From: Symbiodinium natans
Taxonomy: Eukaryota; Sar; Dinophyceae; Suessiales; Symbiodiniaceae
Reading direction: 5' to 3'
NCBI GenBank assembly: GCA_905221605.1
Contig: CAJNDS010001890.1
Location: 1,325,001 to 1,389,000, forward strand
DNA length: 64,000 nt
In this document: positions 1 through 12,908 of the stretch, in pieces
Numbering within the stretch: position 1 is the first letter of the stretch
Layout: every line of letters starts with the position of its first letter
The notes under the pieces: model-generated
Database searches by the model: none
What the model was told of the DNA's origin: nothing
Seen by the model: only the letters and a program-made list of their open reading frames with translations
Translations under genes and position numbers: made by a program

Positions 1-490
1 CACAACGCCTCCAAGAGAATTTGCTGGTGCCTTCAACTCGGGGGGGGGGGGGGGTCCCTGAACTTAGAGCAACATCAGAAAAAAGGTGGTTAGGGTTTAG
101 GGTTTAGGGTTTAGGGTTTAGGGCTTACTAGGGGCTAAGGGCTCCGGCTCAGGGAGGTTAAGACGCCGCCACATGCGACTTGTTCAGCCTGGCGCTTTGC
201 ACAACAGCTGTCAGCCTGCACCCACACACACACATTGTAGGGTTTAGGGTTTTAGGGTTTAGGGTTTAGGTCATTGCACCTTAGAAGAAGGTGTACCGTG
301 CATATCTGTATATAAATATGCATATATATATATATATAAATATAGTTATAGTAGTTGTAGATCTTTAAATTTATTTTTTTGCCATTCATAGATATATATA
401 TATATACATATATATATATACATATATACATATATACATATATACATATATACATAGAGAGAGGAGTTGGAGACCCTGCGCCCATTTGCA

Positions 491-3400
491 ATGTCGGCCG
501 TTCAGATCCACCGGCTCTCTGGGGAGGTGGCAGCCGCACTTTCGGCGGAGGAGTGCGAGCATATCGTAGACCCTTGGCTCTGTTTCGGGTTTACTTTAGG
601 GTTTAGGTTTTTGGGTTTTGGGTTTTGGGGGCTGCCGCGTGTCCACCTTGCGGAGCTTTGACCCTGATACGCCTTATGCATCCTTTAGGGTTTCGGGTTT
701 AGGGTTTAGGGTTTAGGGTTTAGGGTTTAGATATACACAATCTACCGAATCATAGTGTGCCGAAGTAGCCTCCGAGATGTCCCCTGCATAGCCGCATAGG
801 TCCCTCCAACAGTCCTTAAGTCAGGGTTCAGAGTTTAGGGTTTAGGCTTTAGGCTTTAGGGTTTAGGCTTTAGGGGTAGAGGTTTTGAACCCCAACGATT
901 GCCTCAGAAACCCTGCAGGCTTCGTACGGCTCGACAGCAAAAGGCTTGAAGCAGTGCCTCGGCGTTGCTCCCGGGAGCATTGTTGCAAAAACAGGTTGCC
1001 CTAAACCCTATGAACCCTAAACACCCTAAGCACCCTAAGCACCCTAAGAACCCTAAACCCTAAGAACGAAGAACCTTGAACCCTTAACCCTAAACACTAA
1101 GAACCCTGAACCCTAAACCCTAAACCCTAAACCCCAAACCCCAAACCCTAAACCCTAAACCCTAAACCCTAAACCCTATCCGACTGCTGAGAAGACCCTT
1201 CACAGGTACCTCCAGTCGCAGATTGGCATTCCCAGGTTCCAGCAGAGACTCGTCTCCGAAGGCACCGCGCTGAAGGACCCGGGGCTGCTTGTTGTAGGGT
1301 TTAGGGTTTAGGGTTTTGGGTTTTGGGTTTAGGGTTTAGGGTTTAGGGTTTAGGGTTTAGGGCTAGGGTTTAGGAGGTACTGAAGTCTTTGGCGATTGCG
1401 CAAACCCAGATGCAAATACTGGAGTCACTGCAGGGCCAGGCTGGAAGGTTCAGGGTGCTTAGAATCCCCAACTATCACTGCACTTGTAAGCCCCCCAAGT
1501 CCCCTAAGTCCTCTACGTAGGTTATAAGTAGACTTATAATTGGGGTCATAAAGTTATAACTACCCATGAACCTCCAAGCATCCTGCCGCTACTTCAGTGA
1601 GTTTTACATATGGTTGCTTAGGGCTCCGTGATGCAGGAGCCGAGCAATTGATCAACAGTATGCTACTGAGTATACCCATTCTAATCAACAAGGCGCCTAG
1701 ACTACTAATTGCTTAAGAACCCAGAAGAAAGAAAAAACAACTATTCTTCCTTATATTCTTTTGGGGTTCTTGCCCTTGTGTATCTGCAGCCTGCAGTCAC
1801 TCGGCTGTCTCTCTCTTCCCTGCCCAATGCGCATGCAGTCACTTGGCTGTTGCTTGTTGTTGCCTGCAGACGTAGCAGTGGACTAAATCTACTTCACTAG
1901 GCCCTCTGCGCCTGCAGTCACTCGGCTGTTTTGCTTGGTGTTGCCTGCAGACATAGCAGTGGACAAGATCTACTTCACTCCACTACGGCCTTTCTGGCCA
2001 AGCCCTGATGGCTTTTGCGTCTATCCCACCAGCCAGGATGGCGCATTTACCGTAAAATAACGGTGCTCTGAAGGACGACTCCTTCTGGTACTTCGAGTGC
2101 AATTCGCAGGCGCCGTCGAACATCCTTCTTCTGATTCAGCCTTTTGCGGAGGCCTCCGAGAACCTTAGACTTAAAGGGTTTATAGAAATTGTATATAGAA
2201 ATTGTATAGGGTTTGGGTCCCAATGACGTTTTGCCCGAAAGCTTCGACCGGGTTTTGACCGAAAGTTTTTGTTTTGGAAATTGTCTGATTTTTTCGGTGG
2301 CTCTGGGAGCTTGTTGGGGGGCCTTCTGGGGCGGCGGGGGGGGGGGGGCAGGAGGGAGGAGGGGGAGGGGGGATGGAGGGGAGTGGAGGGGGGAGGGGGA
2401 GGGGGGGGGCGGATTCAGGAAAGAAAGGGGGGGAAAGGAGAAGGGCCGGGGGCCAGAGGTTTCAGTAAATTGAGCATTTGGCCTCAGACTTCAGCTCGGC
2501 TTGTCAGCAGTTTTAGACAACTAACTTGGAAATTCAGCATGATACCACATACAATGTCTATTCATTTTATCTTGAGGGTTAAGGGTTTAGGCGTACCTTA
2601 CGTACCCAAAGCCTAGAAGGAGGGACGTAAAAATTAGGTTAATAGAAACCCGAAGGATCTAAGGGTAGTTTATGGGCCCTGGCCCCTTACCCCCTTTAAA
2701 CAGTTCTGATTTATGGGCCCTTGGTTTGCATAGGGTTTGTAAGGGGTATACAAGGGTCCCCTTTTAAGGCCCTCTCCTAAACCCTGTACCCAGTCTCATG
2801 CAACACCCTCTCCTAAACCCCAAACCCTAAACTTCAACCCTAGAACTATAGGTTGTAGGGTTTAGGGTTTTAGTGTGTAGGGTTTAGGGCTGAGGGCTTA
2901 GGGAACGCACCGTACGCTAGACTCCCCTAAGCCCGAAGCCCAAAAAGTGCCTGTCTTCACAGTAGTCTTTTGTTGAACTGAACCCTCAAATTTTCTAGCC
3001 CTCTTAACCCTCGACCCTCGACCCGGTAACCTCTAAGAATAATTAGGAGGTAAATGGAACCCCAGGTAAACCCTGCACCCTAAACCCTAAGCCCCTCAGT
3101 CTTACACCCCAAACCCTAAACCCCGCACCAAGGAAAGACAAGGATGTCTCCCCCTTATACCAACTGTCCTTAATAGGCTGAATAGGCATTATATATATAG
3201 GGGGGGGTATTATAATCCCTAGAAAGGACTGTTAATGTAGGGGGGAGCATCCCAACATAAACCCTCTGGCACCAAGGAAAGACAAGGATGTGCTGGTGCG
3301 TTTCGCCGGCTCAGACAACCCCGAGTCTTTGGAGAAGCTGCTGTCGAAGCCCCTGGATCCCAATCTAAAGAAGACTCTCGGTTGCGTTTTAGGGTTTGGG

Positions 3401-6212
3401 GTTTGGGGTTTTAAGATTTAGGGGTTAGGGTTCAGGGGCTTCCTCTGGGAGGTAGTTCGGGTGATGTGGCATTTTTGGGCTTATATTTTATTTTTTTGAA
3501 GGGTTCGGCAGGACTCGGGCCCTAGGTAAGTTAATAAATCCTAACCCTAAACCCGAAAATTGAAACGATGGGATGATCGATGTAGAACTTCTGGCTCACC
3601 AGGGCGCTCAGACTTCAGGTCCAAAGCAGGGACCCCCACTGCTGCAAGCCCGTGGGGCTTCTGAGCCATGCGTCGTTTGGAGCAGTTTAGGGTTTAGGGT
3701 TTAGGGTTTAGGGTTTAGGGTTTAGGGTTTAGGGTTTAGGGCTTCGGCTCTGCCCCAAATCCCTTCTCAAGAGTCAGGAATGGCACCGCCGCCCTCTGCT
3801 TCGCGCGGCCGGCTTGCATGAAACTGCTGCTCGAGGCCTACGCAGAGCCTAACTGTCGCCGAGTTGCGATTAAGGTTTAGGGTTTGGAGTGTAGGGTTTG
3901 GGGTTTAGGGTTTAGGGTTTAGGGAACTCTTTGCTTTCCTGTGCTTTTGAGGGCCCCAGCCCTATGAACACTAAAGCGTAGACACCCTAAGCCCCTGAGG
4001 TTACTTAGGTATGTACGGACTAAATCCTTGCGGTTATTATGAGATGTATGAACGTCATACAGGGTAGTAGAATGCCATCCCATCAAATAAGTTCCTAGTT
4101 TCAATGCAGTGCCTGTAGCAGCCCTAAACCCCAAACCCTAAACCCTAAACCCTAAACCCTAAACCCTTTTTGGGAGTGCCTTGCAGCCCTGAGGCTGTGA
4201 CCGCCTTTGCAACACCCCCTTGGGTGAGGCCGCCAAGTGTGGCGCGTGCCTAGGTTGTGAGTTGGGTTTTTGAGTACTACTACTTTGATACTGTGTTTTG
4301 GTTCTCGGTGTTCCTGTTATAGCTACCTATACCTCAACAGTATCTACTTTTTTTCAGGTCTACTCCAAAGTAGGGTTCTGAGTTGGGTGGGCCCTTGTCT
4401 GTTGGCATTTCGTGCATCGTTTGTTCTCCCCACTCACTGGGTTGCAACCCTAATAACCCGAAGCCCGAGAAACCTCCTGCGTTTCAGATAAGAGTGTTAA
4501 AGGCACCCGTTTTTATTGTCGTCTTCCACACGTGAATCAGTAGCCCGTTTCGTTCACGTTGCTCACACGCCAGTGACGTTCATGCCTCGCGGGCGCGTTA
4601 TAACATTAATCGCGTGTTCACTCCGTTCTCTTCACTCTATTGCTCAATGGCCAACCTACATGGACCCTAACGGAAAGGATTTTAAGGGCAGTCTTAACTT
4701 TGCATCTTCCTGCACAGCTGGACATCGAAACCACAAACCCTGACCCCCAAACCCTATAAACCCTATGCACCCTGCAAATCCTATAAATCCTTGAATCATA
4801 TTATCGCGAAACCCTGACCCCCAAACCCTATAAAGCCTAGACCCTCAACCCTCAACCCTCAACCCTAAACCCTAAACCCTATACCTGAAGCTAGTCGGGT
4901 TTCCTTTTGCGCGCCAAAGGTTAGACATCGTGCAGCTGCTACTGGAACGCCGTGGACAAGTAAACATGTGCAACTATCGGGCGGAGTCCCCGGTGCCTTG
5001 GCTACTCAGGGCTCATAAGGGTTTAGGGTTTACAGCTTATAGGGTTTGTTTGTTAGGGTTTAAGGATTAGGCTGTAGAGCTTAACTAGTACTATAGTAGG
5101 ATGCCTGCTACTACTTCTATTACCATTCTTATGCCTAATTTCAATACACGGATGTCAACAAAGAAAAGGCCCCCTCCCCCCTCCCCTCCCATTCACCCCA
5201 TCCTCCCCCGTCCCTCAACCGCAGCAAAAAACATGCCGAGCCCCGCACCAGCAGCAAAACCGACCCGCTACGCACCCACAGCAAAAAAGCACCCGCAACG
5301 CAAACAAATCACACTGTTAACCAGTTCAGGGCCCCTAACCCCTAAACCCTAAAGCCCTAAACCCTTAAACCCTGAATCAAAAGAGAGCTTATTGAGCCCT
5401 GAAGCCCAGGTTCTGCTGGCCATGCAGCGGAACCACAACGAGGTGGGCATCTCCCAAACTAAAGAAGCACCCTTTGTGTACTCCAGAAGGTTGGACCGTT
5501 TTAGGGTTCAGGGTTTAGGGTTTAGGGTTTAGGGTTTAGGGTTTAGGGTTAGTTCATAGGAACCCCTGTTCCCCCCCCCCCCCCCCCGCGCACCCCAAGG
5601 ATGAAAACAAAGACCTAAACCCAACCTCACAGAAACTCCGAAGCCGGTGCCCCCGAAACCCTAACCCCGAACCAGACACCCTCAACCCTAAACTCACCGA
5701 CCCCTCCCCCCCAAAGAAACAAAAAAGACGAAGAAGAAGTAAGCCACAAACCCGAAACCCCTAGACCAACAAACCATAAACCCTAAAACCCCAACAAGCA
5801 CCCTAAAAGCTGAAACCTCAACCTTAAAACGCACTAACCTCTCAACCCTAAACCCTAAACCCTAACACGCCCTAAACCCTTAACCCTAACCCCTAAACCC
5901 TGACCCCTAAAACCCCCAAACCCTCGACCCCTAGGTGGTGCGACTGCTGTGCGCGTACCGGGCCGACCCGGATCGGGGCAAGGGTCTGTCTGGACTGTTG
6001 GCATCCAAGGCGCCAGGGGTTTAGGCTTTGGGGTTTGGGGTTTAGGGCGGGTTTGGGGTTTGGGCTTTGATGGAAGTTTGTAGGGCTTACCCTAGCAGTT
6101 CTCTTTGAATGGGTAGAACCGAAGCTTCTCAAAATGCACATTCGAATTGAACAAGCAGCCGCCCCTAGAGCAAGCATTCAGCACGGGACTTCGCCAATTG
6201 ATCCTGCTGAAG
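491..6212 (+). CDS. Ankyrin-repeat protein gene, 5' part (exons 1-11)
   Basis: Exons: 491-565, 1192-1293, 2074-2151, 3287-3380, 3630-3651, 3778-3854, 4194-4245, 4920-4992, 5410-5442, 5935-5983, 6171-6212. All ten junctions keep phase. Exons 1-3 encode a ubiquitin-like start: [13 protein letters not shown], then [14 protein letters not shown], then ILLLIQPF. This resembles the N-terminus of a large dinoflagellate ankyrin family, judged from memory and unverified. From exon 4 the product is ankyrin repeats, e.g. [28 protein letters not shown] and [19 protein letters not shown], the last crossing two introns. Such repeats bind proteins; the partner is unknown. Most donors are GT; exon 3 appears to use GC. 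Introns carry telomere-like arrays. The start is the ATG at 491, the first in the ubiquitin-like frame. Exon 5 is only 22 nt and is the least certain. Confidence 0.85.
1442..1582 (+). mobile_element. TIR element family B, copy 1
   Basis: The right end CCCATGAACCTCCAAGCA is the inverse of the family start ACTTGGAGGTTCATGGGTAC; the left end is degraded. The inner AGTCTACTTATAACC-type words match other copies. It lies in ankyrin intron 2. Confidence 0.65.
3142..3254 (+). mobile_element. TIR element family A, copy 1
   Basis: Ends share the inverted words CCCCCTTATACC-AACTGTCCTTAA and GGACTGTTAATGTAGGGGG. It is flanked by an exact 23-bp direct repeat, 3125-3147 and 3269-3291, that includes the AG acceptor of ankyrin exon 4. 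The interior is AT-rich with no coding capacity. Confidence 0.75.
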
Positions 6213-6316
6213 GTTCAGGGTTTAAGGTTTAGGGTTTAGGGTTATCAAGTTTTAAGAGCAATGTGGCGTATGGTTTCTGTTGGCATGCTCACGTGGAGGT
6301 GTGGGGTACCAGGGGG

Positions 6317-6632
6317 CTAAGGTGCAAATGTAGGGTGCGTGGGGTGCAATGGTAGGGTGCGTAGGGTGCAATGGTAGGGTGCGTGGGGTGCAATGGTAGG
6401 GTGCGTAGGGTGCAATGGTAGGGTGCGTGGGGTGCAATGGTAGGGTGCGTAGGGTGCAATGGTAGGGTGCGTAGGGTGCAACGGTAGGGTGCGTAGGGTG
6501 CAACGGTAGGGTGCGTAGGGTGCAACGGTAGGGTGCGTAGGGTGCAATGGTAGGGTGTTGCAACGGTAGGGTGCGTAGGGTGAAATGGTAGGGTGTGCGG
6601 GGTGCAAACGTAGGGTGCGATCGGAGGGTGCA
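6317..6632 (+). repeat. Minisatellite, unit about GGTAGGGTGCGTAGGGTGCAAT
   Basis: About 14 copies of a roughly 21-nt unit (two GGGTGC sub-blocks separated by GTAGG or AATGGTA) run through this stretch with small variants. It translates openly in several minus frames as a Thr/Leu/His/Pro repeat, which I regard as an artefact. It lies just outside the left edge of the gene-bearing block. Confidence 0.9.
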
Positions 6633-7000
6633 CATGGTGTAAGTGACACTGAATGCTCCGTGCAAAATTGCTCTTGGCTCTTCTTAAGTTTCACCGACTG
6701 AGACAATATGATGGCGTGACAGGTGACGAAAGATAAGTGTGAAGCCTTAAGCCTTGAGCCTTAAGCCTTAAACTTGTGGGACCCGCCCCCAAACTTTCTA
6801 AGCAGACGAGGCATATGTTGGGAACACCGCTGTTGAGCTTAGCTGAGAGGTATTAGTATAATAGGGCTTACTAAAAAAAATAAGCTACCCTGAAACTCAG
6901 CCGCAGCCCCTCACCCCGATCCGCTTTGCGAGGCGTCTGGCAGGCCCGCGGGTCCTAGTTGTCTCTAACTCTCACACCTAGCTCTTGAACGCTCGGGGAA

Positions 7001-7539
7001 ATGGATGGCGATGGTGCTGCCAGATCTGTCGTGGCGCACGTGCCAGCAGCGGCAAGGCTTCTGCAGGCTACGCAGCAGCTGGTTCGTGGCTTTGCTCGGC
7101 AGCCACATACGCGGGAGAGTGCTTGCGCGTTGGCACGTGCAGGCGCGTTAAGTAGTGGCTGAGTCTCAGTGACATGTTCCGAAGTAGCTACAATAATTTG
7201 GAAAGTTGAATCTGAGGCAAAGAGCGCAAGAGAATGCAAGCAAATTTCAATTCATTCGTGGACAAATTCAGGACAGGCAGCGAGTATTATTCTGTCCTAG
7301 ATTCTCATTGGGTCAGTCACAGATGTTGTTCATGCCAGTGCCAGGCAACAAGTTCAACAACACAATGCTGATCACGCTGTTCGCCGGGCAGATGTAATTA
7401 ACCTGGACCAGGAAGATATCCTGAAATCTCAGCCCTCTGTGAAGGTCAAGGGCAGAGGCGCGCGTGTGACTGACTCATCACACATCATCTCTGACACTGA
7501 AATCTGAAACACAGACACACACACAGACAGACACACAAT

Positions 7540-7572
<33 letters not shown>

Positions 7573-7710
7573 TCGCAGACACACACAGACACACAGACAG
7601 ACACGCGGACGCAGTCACACACACACGCGCACAGACGCGCGCACGCACGCACGCACGCATGCACGCGCGCAGGCGCACGCACACACACACAGACACACGC
7701 ACAGACACAC

Positions 7711-7757
<47 letters not shown>

Positions 7758-10190
7758 CACACACACACACACACATGCGCGCGCCCACACACACACCCGA
7801 CCTGTAAGCTGGCAGGTCAGTGGAAAACGTGGACTACGTCTGCTCTCTTGCGAGTTTCGTTAGGCTCTCACTTTTCAGTGGCGGTCGAAGGTAAAGTAGC
7901 CAATCATTTCTGGATTTAGTCAGCCGCTGGCAGCCGTTGAGAAGTCTGGTATCCTGCCGAGGCTCGGCAGATCAACGGCTCAGATCATGAGATATGGTGC
8001 TGGCACAAAGGGGGCACATCTCCCGAAACTGCTCAGCAAGTCCCCAACCATGCGCCGTGTTCTGAATATGACTGCTGTTTTTGTGCTGCGGCTGCGTGTG
8101 TATGACATTTGACACTGAGCAACAGATTCATGGCAGTCTTGTCGTCGTGACTCGACGAACTTTGAGTTGAAATCAAAGGTTCAGCCTCAACTCATTGGCC
8201 TTTTGGATGGGATGCGGCGTTGACTCCATTGCGAAGGCGATGACTTATATTTTCAGGGCATTCAGGTTCAGGAATCATTTTGATTCAGTGTTGTTCTTAT
8301 TAATGTCCGCTGATCGCAGGCGCGAAATGCGCTCTGTGACTTCTACTTGGCTGAACAGCGCAGCGGCTTTGATTCGCTGACTTCGCAGGCTGTTAAATGT
8401 GAGGTTGAAGTTGAATTTAAGGGCATGATGGCACTGAATGCGTCAAGTCGATCTTGCGCAGAACCTCGGCAATGTCATCGGATATCACATTGAGTTTGAC
8501 GAGACGGGACAAGTCCTTCGTCTCCGGAATACTCACACAAGCACCGAGACGAACTCCACTATGGCTGTTCTGGTGACTTGGTTCGGTTTGGCATCAATAT
8601 GGAGTCGTGACTTTTGAGTCGTGTCACGTCCCGACAAGGTCTCAAGATCTACTTTGTCAGTCACCGACGCAGATGGTGGAACAACTAGATGCAGATTTGC
8701 GTCTGCCTGAGTCAGAAAGCAGCCAGAGGGAATGACCAGTAAGACTCTTGACCATTGACAATGACCTGGGAGTCTTTCTCTTTGAGTTTGAGTCGTTAAT
8801 CTCTCACTCTAAGGTCGTGAATCCGCCAGCTGTGTTGCAGCGGAAGACAGCGACGTCTTTGTGGAATGGCATCCGGAAGACACAGCCTCTGGCACCACTT
8901 AGCCGCCTGGTTGCTGTTGGAATTGTGTGGGCAGGCACCCCAGGTTTCAAGTTGGCAATGTTGGCAAGTTTGGCAATGTAATCAGGCTTGGCCACAAGAT
9001 GCCAATTGATGGTTTTGTGCTTCGTCTGTGATTCGGCTTCCGCGAATCTGCGCATGGTGCACGATGTGGGCGAGACGAGCCCTTCAAATGTTCTGGCGCG
9101 CCTGCTGCTGCTATGTGTATTTGCCGTGTGTGCGTGGGGAATTGTGACCATGCAGACAGTACGAATATGAGTTATGTCAGGTGATGACACAGAGGTGTCT
9201 AATGCCGCCTGTCTGATGTTTGGTTGCTTTCGTTTCGATGTCTGAGTCTGAATCTGAGTCTGTTAGTTGGACGTTGGAAAATTCATTTGGGGTCCCTTGA
9301 CTCTTGTGTCAGTGTCAGTGTCAGTGTCTGTGGTTTCGCCGAGGCATCAGGCCAACCTGGCGTCAGAGGTGCTATGGAAGACGATGGACGTGCTTCCCGA
9401 TCTGTTCCAGCCTTTGTTGCCTTCAATGTTGATCGAGTTGGCTACGCAAAACTGCACAGACACTGTCACATGTCTTGCTTGGCTCAGATTTGCATCATCC
9501 CAGGTTTTGCCTGTCGTCGATACTTTCGCAAGGCAGCTTGTTTTTCGAGCTTCTTGAACAATGCCGGCAGTATATTGACAACAACCTCGTGGTGTCATTC
9601 GAGCCGTACCGGTCTCAGTCATTCAGTGTTATTGCAGCCAGAATTGGCCATAATGCCGTAATGTGCTTAGCAAATACTAACCGCTAGCCACTATCCCGCG
9701 CCGCTCTGCAATATCCCGGGACTGAGACCGCTGGCGGCGAATCAAGACTACGCCAAACAGCTGCTGGATGAGGTGATGAAACGCAGCGGTGTCCTGAGTC
9801 CTACGTAGCCTTGAGCTTTCAGCATTGGCGATCTGAATCTCTCTGACTCATTGCTACCCAGCAATTCGTGGTGCCACGGCCATGAGCTGACATGATCACT
9901 GATCACTACCAAGGTGCCCGCCCAGGGGCTGACTCAGAAGAGACCCTCTCGCGTCACAACATGGATGTTCTCCTGCGCCTTGCGAACGGCGCGCTTCACT
10001 CAGCGCAATAAGTTGGCAATGTGGCGTGGCAATGAGCATGTCGGGTTTCGACCGAGAGATCGTGCCCGCAATTCTGTTGAGGACTGGAGATCATCCAGGA
10101 TGGTACATCATTGCAAGCTCGGCTGCTGCGCCGGCCCTGCCGAGTCTCGCGGGGATCCCAGTCGACTCGAATCATGTGTTGATGTGTCGC
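7001..10190 (+). pseudogene. Decayed multi-exon gene, possibly transposase-like
   Basis: Protein-like frames on + run from an ATG at 7001 (MDGDGAARSVVAHVP) through about 7206-7497, 7922-8112, 8331-8450, 8449-8618, about 8815-8981, 8988-9170, 9333-9690, 9683-9808 and 9920-10190. One stretch reads GYHIEFDETGQVLRLRN and a later one FVCDSASANLRMVH. The spacing of an acidic DET and a later D-x-A-S-A-N recalls the first two acidic sites of hAT-like DDE transposases; this is inference only. Lesions visible: an in-frame TAG near 7300 between two good stretches, a one-base shift near 8447, and a one-base shift at a run of five T near 9540 (CTTGTTTTTCGAG) that, if corrected, gives a clean frame to the stop at 9687. 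Some could be assembly errors. Confidence 0.5.
7508..7797 (+). repeat. CA-rich microsatellite cluster (CA, CAGA, CGCA)
   Basis: Runs of (CA)n, (ACAG)n including about ten AGAC units near 7710-7755, and (CGCA)n. They produce long spurious frames of Thr-His or Cys-Val on both strands. Probably intronic within the decayed gene. Confidence 0.95.
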
Positions 10191-10203
10191 ATCAGTGCCA
10201 TCT

Positions 10204-10263
10204 GCATGTGGTGTGTGCGGTACTACCAACTACTAAGTTAGTAGTGCCGCACACACCACATGC
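10204..10263. repeat. 60-bp near-perfect palindrome
   Basis: The two 30-nt arms (10204-10233 and 10234-10263) are inverted copies with about 26 of 30 positions matching. The arms start GCATGTGGTGTGTGCGG and there is no loop. It lies between the decayed gene and the ATG at 10638, so it could be a 3'-end hairpin, a recombination site or a small foldback element. No function can be assigned. Confidence 0.85.
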
Positions 10264-10637
10264 ATTCACTAACCATAAGCCATAAGGCAGAAAACTGTGG
10301 TGTGCTATTCTCGACGTGGTCTTTTCTCGGCGGCCGGATGTTCCGGTACTCAGCAGGTGGCTTTCGTGCGCAGCCACTGGCCGGTACGTCTTGCTGGCGG
10401 CGGGGCTGCACGGCCTCCTTGGTGCGGGGTGGGCGAAGCTCTTCTCGAAGGCAGGGTGGGGGCGGTGGGGGTTCGAGTTGCGTCTCCATTGCACCTTGAC
10501 GTGACATGTGACATGCCTGCAAGCAAAGCGAACACGCCTGCTGCACTGAATGATCTGTTGGCTAGATTTGTTCTTGTGTGCCCTACTGACAGAAGATTTG
10601 CCATCTCCATTCTGGCAAGTCGGTACTGTCGAACGCC

Positions 10638-12570
10638 ATGGCTTCTGATGACTCAGGGGCACCGGCTGCACTAGCCAGCTCCGACACCACCGATGCCGCA
10701 GCCCACACGCAGGAGAGCGGGGAAGATGCAGACGCTGGGGCTGAGGCACCTGGGGCAGAGGCAGAGACTGCCATTGACGAGAACGCAGCTGGTCAGAGTG
10801 CAGCTGCAGAGGGGGTGGATACCTCTGCTGGAGATCCGGCAGCTGCTGCTGAGGCAACTGCTGCCGAGGCAGCTGCAGCGCCACCTCTTGTGTTTCCGGG
10901 TGTGTCTGCCCCGATGCTCGGGCCCGGAGTGACTCATTTCAGTCAAGGTGCGCAGACAGTTCCACACGCGTTAACCCCACCCATGTCCGAGTTCGTGGAG
11001 CGCAGCCATCAATTCATCGATTGGAACATCGTTACCCTGAAGAGGATCCTCCATCTCCTTGATCGCCCACCAATCATCATCAATCCAGGTGGGCCTGCAG
11101 GCCCACCACCACCAATGCCGGTGATTCCCAGTCCCAGTTCCAGCGCGATTCTTGGTTGCTCTAGCTTTTTTTTTTGACGTCCAAGTTCAAGTCCAAGTTG
11201 CAGTCGCAGTCTCAGTTTCAGTCTGAGTCCTAGGTGCTAAGTCCTAAGTTCAAGCTGCCTTAAGGGCTGGCCCAGATGATGTTCCAGCGCCACCTTCATC
11301 AGCGCCGCCTTCAGCAAATGAGGAAGATGATGAGAATGAGAACAACGACGGCGAGGACCGCGACGATGTATTGTCACGGGCATCTAAACGGAGCCGATCC
11401 ATGCAGTGAGAATGATGCTTGCCGAATGTAATGAATCGACGGCGGCGAAAGCAGTCAGTCGGAGTGCTGTGGTTCGAAATTAGAAACTCGAAAGCACAGG
11501 TGGCAACAGCCCTTCGCATGTCCAGTCAGACCCGGAAAGTAAATCACAGGTCCAGGTCACATTTTACAGCGCGGCAGGGCAGGGCAAAACATGCGTTGTG
11601 TCTTTGTGTCGCAGTCGCAGTAACAGTACACTGTCACGAGTCAGCATGAATTACGAAGCTGTATGCTACTGCTTTCTGAACGCAGGCTCGCCGTGACATC
11701 CTCGCATTCAATGGGGGCTGTGGCCACGACTTCCAAGCAGACGACTACCACAGAGTACAACGGACCCGTGCCCGACGAGTGTCAGCACTACTTGCGAGGC
11801 CAACGCTTCTTCCGATCCTGACAATGGCATCGGTTTTGGTTGGGCCGGTCGAGAAAGTTCAGTCGCTTTTCTCAGTTCATATTGCTTCCTTTGTGTGCTG
11901 TGGCTGCACTGCTTAGATTTGAGGGGGCACGAACCTGAGGTTTCGATTCTTCAAAGATTCCTCCGACCACCGATGGCTAGATGCGTCGAGTCCTTCGACA
12001 CTTCCGGCTGTGTCTATGGCATCAGAGAGGTCACCCGCCTCCTTGGCCTTGGAAGAGTATGCAAGCATGCTGCTGCGACCCCCTGCTCTGCTGTCAGGCC
12101 ACGTGCGGGTCTTTGGCTGTGATGTGCTGCGATTTTAGAAGGTGGGGCAGATATATGTCGCGACTGATGCAATAACAGGCTTGGGCCATGACTCCATCCA
12201 AATGGGGCATTTCGGCCTGCATTCGATGATGGCACACACATGGCATCGCTTGGTTGTACCGTTCAAGGCAGGGCAGGTCACACTACCATACTACCAAATT
12301 GTATTGTATTATTGGATTGAATTATTGAATATTGTTATTGTACTGTATTGTTGTCGTGACACTGACAATATTTTCGAGATTCGAGTGTTTTGGTAGCTCT
12401 TTCCACAGGCATGGCCTATGAAGCTCGCTTGTCTTCTGGATGAATCAATGGCGAGAGATGCCAAACTGGCTCTGGCAAAGGAGTTCTGCAACACGAGCCT
12501 CTGTTGTTTGGACAAGCATTGCTCACAGAGATTGCGAATGTTCATGCAGGCGTGGCGATGTATACGATTA

Positions 12571-12651
<81 letters not shown>

Positions 12652-12845
12652 GATAACGACCAGTCACCAGTCACCACCCACTACTGCCACTACGACTACT
12701 ACCACTACTACCACTACTACCACTACTACCACTACTACCACTACTACCACTACTACCACTACTACCACTACTACCACTACTACCACTACCAGTACAACTA
12801 CCGCTACCACTACTGCTGCTGCTGCTGCTGCTCCTACTGCTACTG

Positions 12846-12908
<63 letters not shown>

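Noticed and set aside
6252-6706. Minus-strand ORFs of 114-137 codons with Thr-Leu-Pro-Leu-His repeats
   Set aside because: They follow the minisatellite unit, whose length of about 21 nt keeps all frames open; no independent coding signal.
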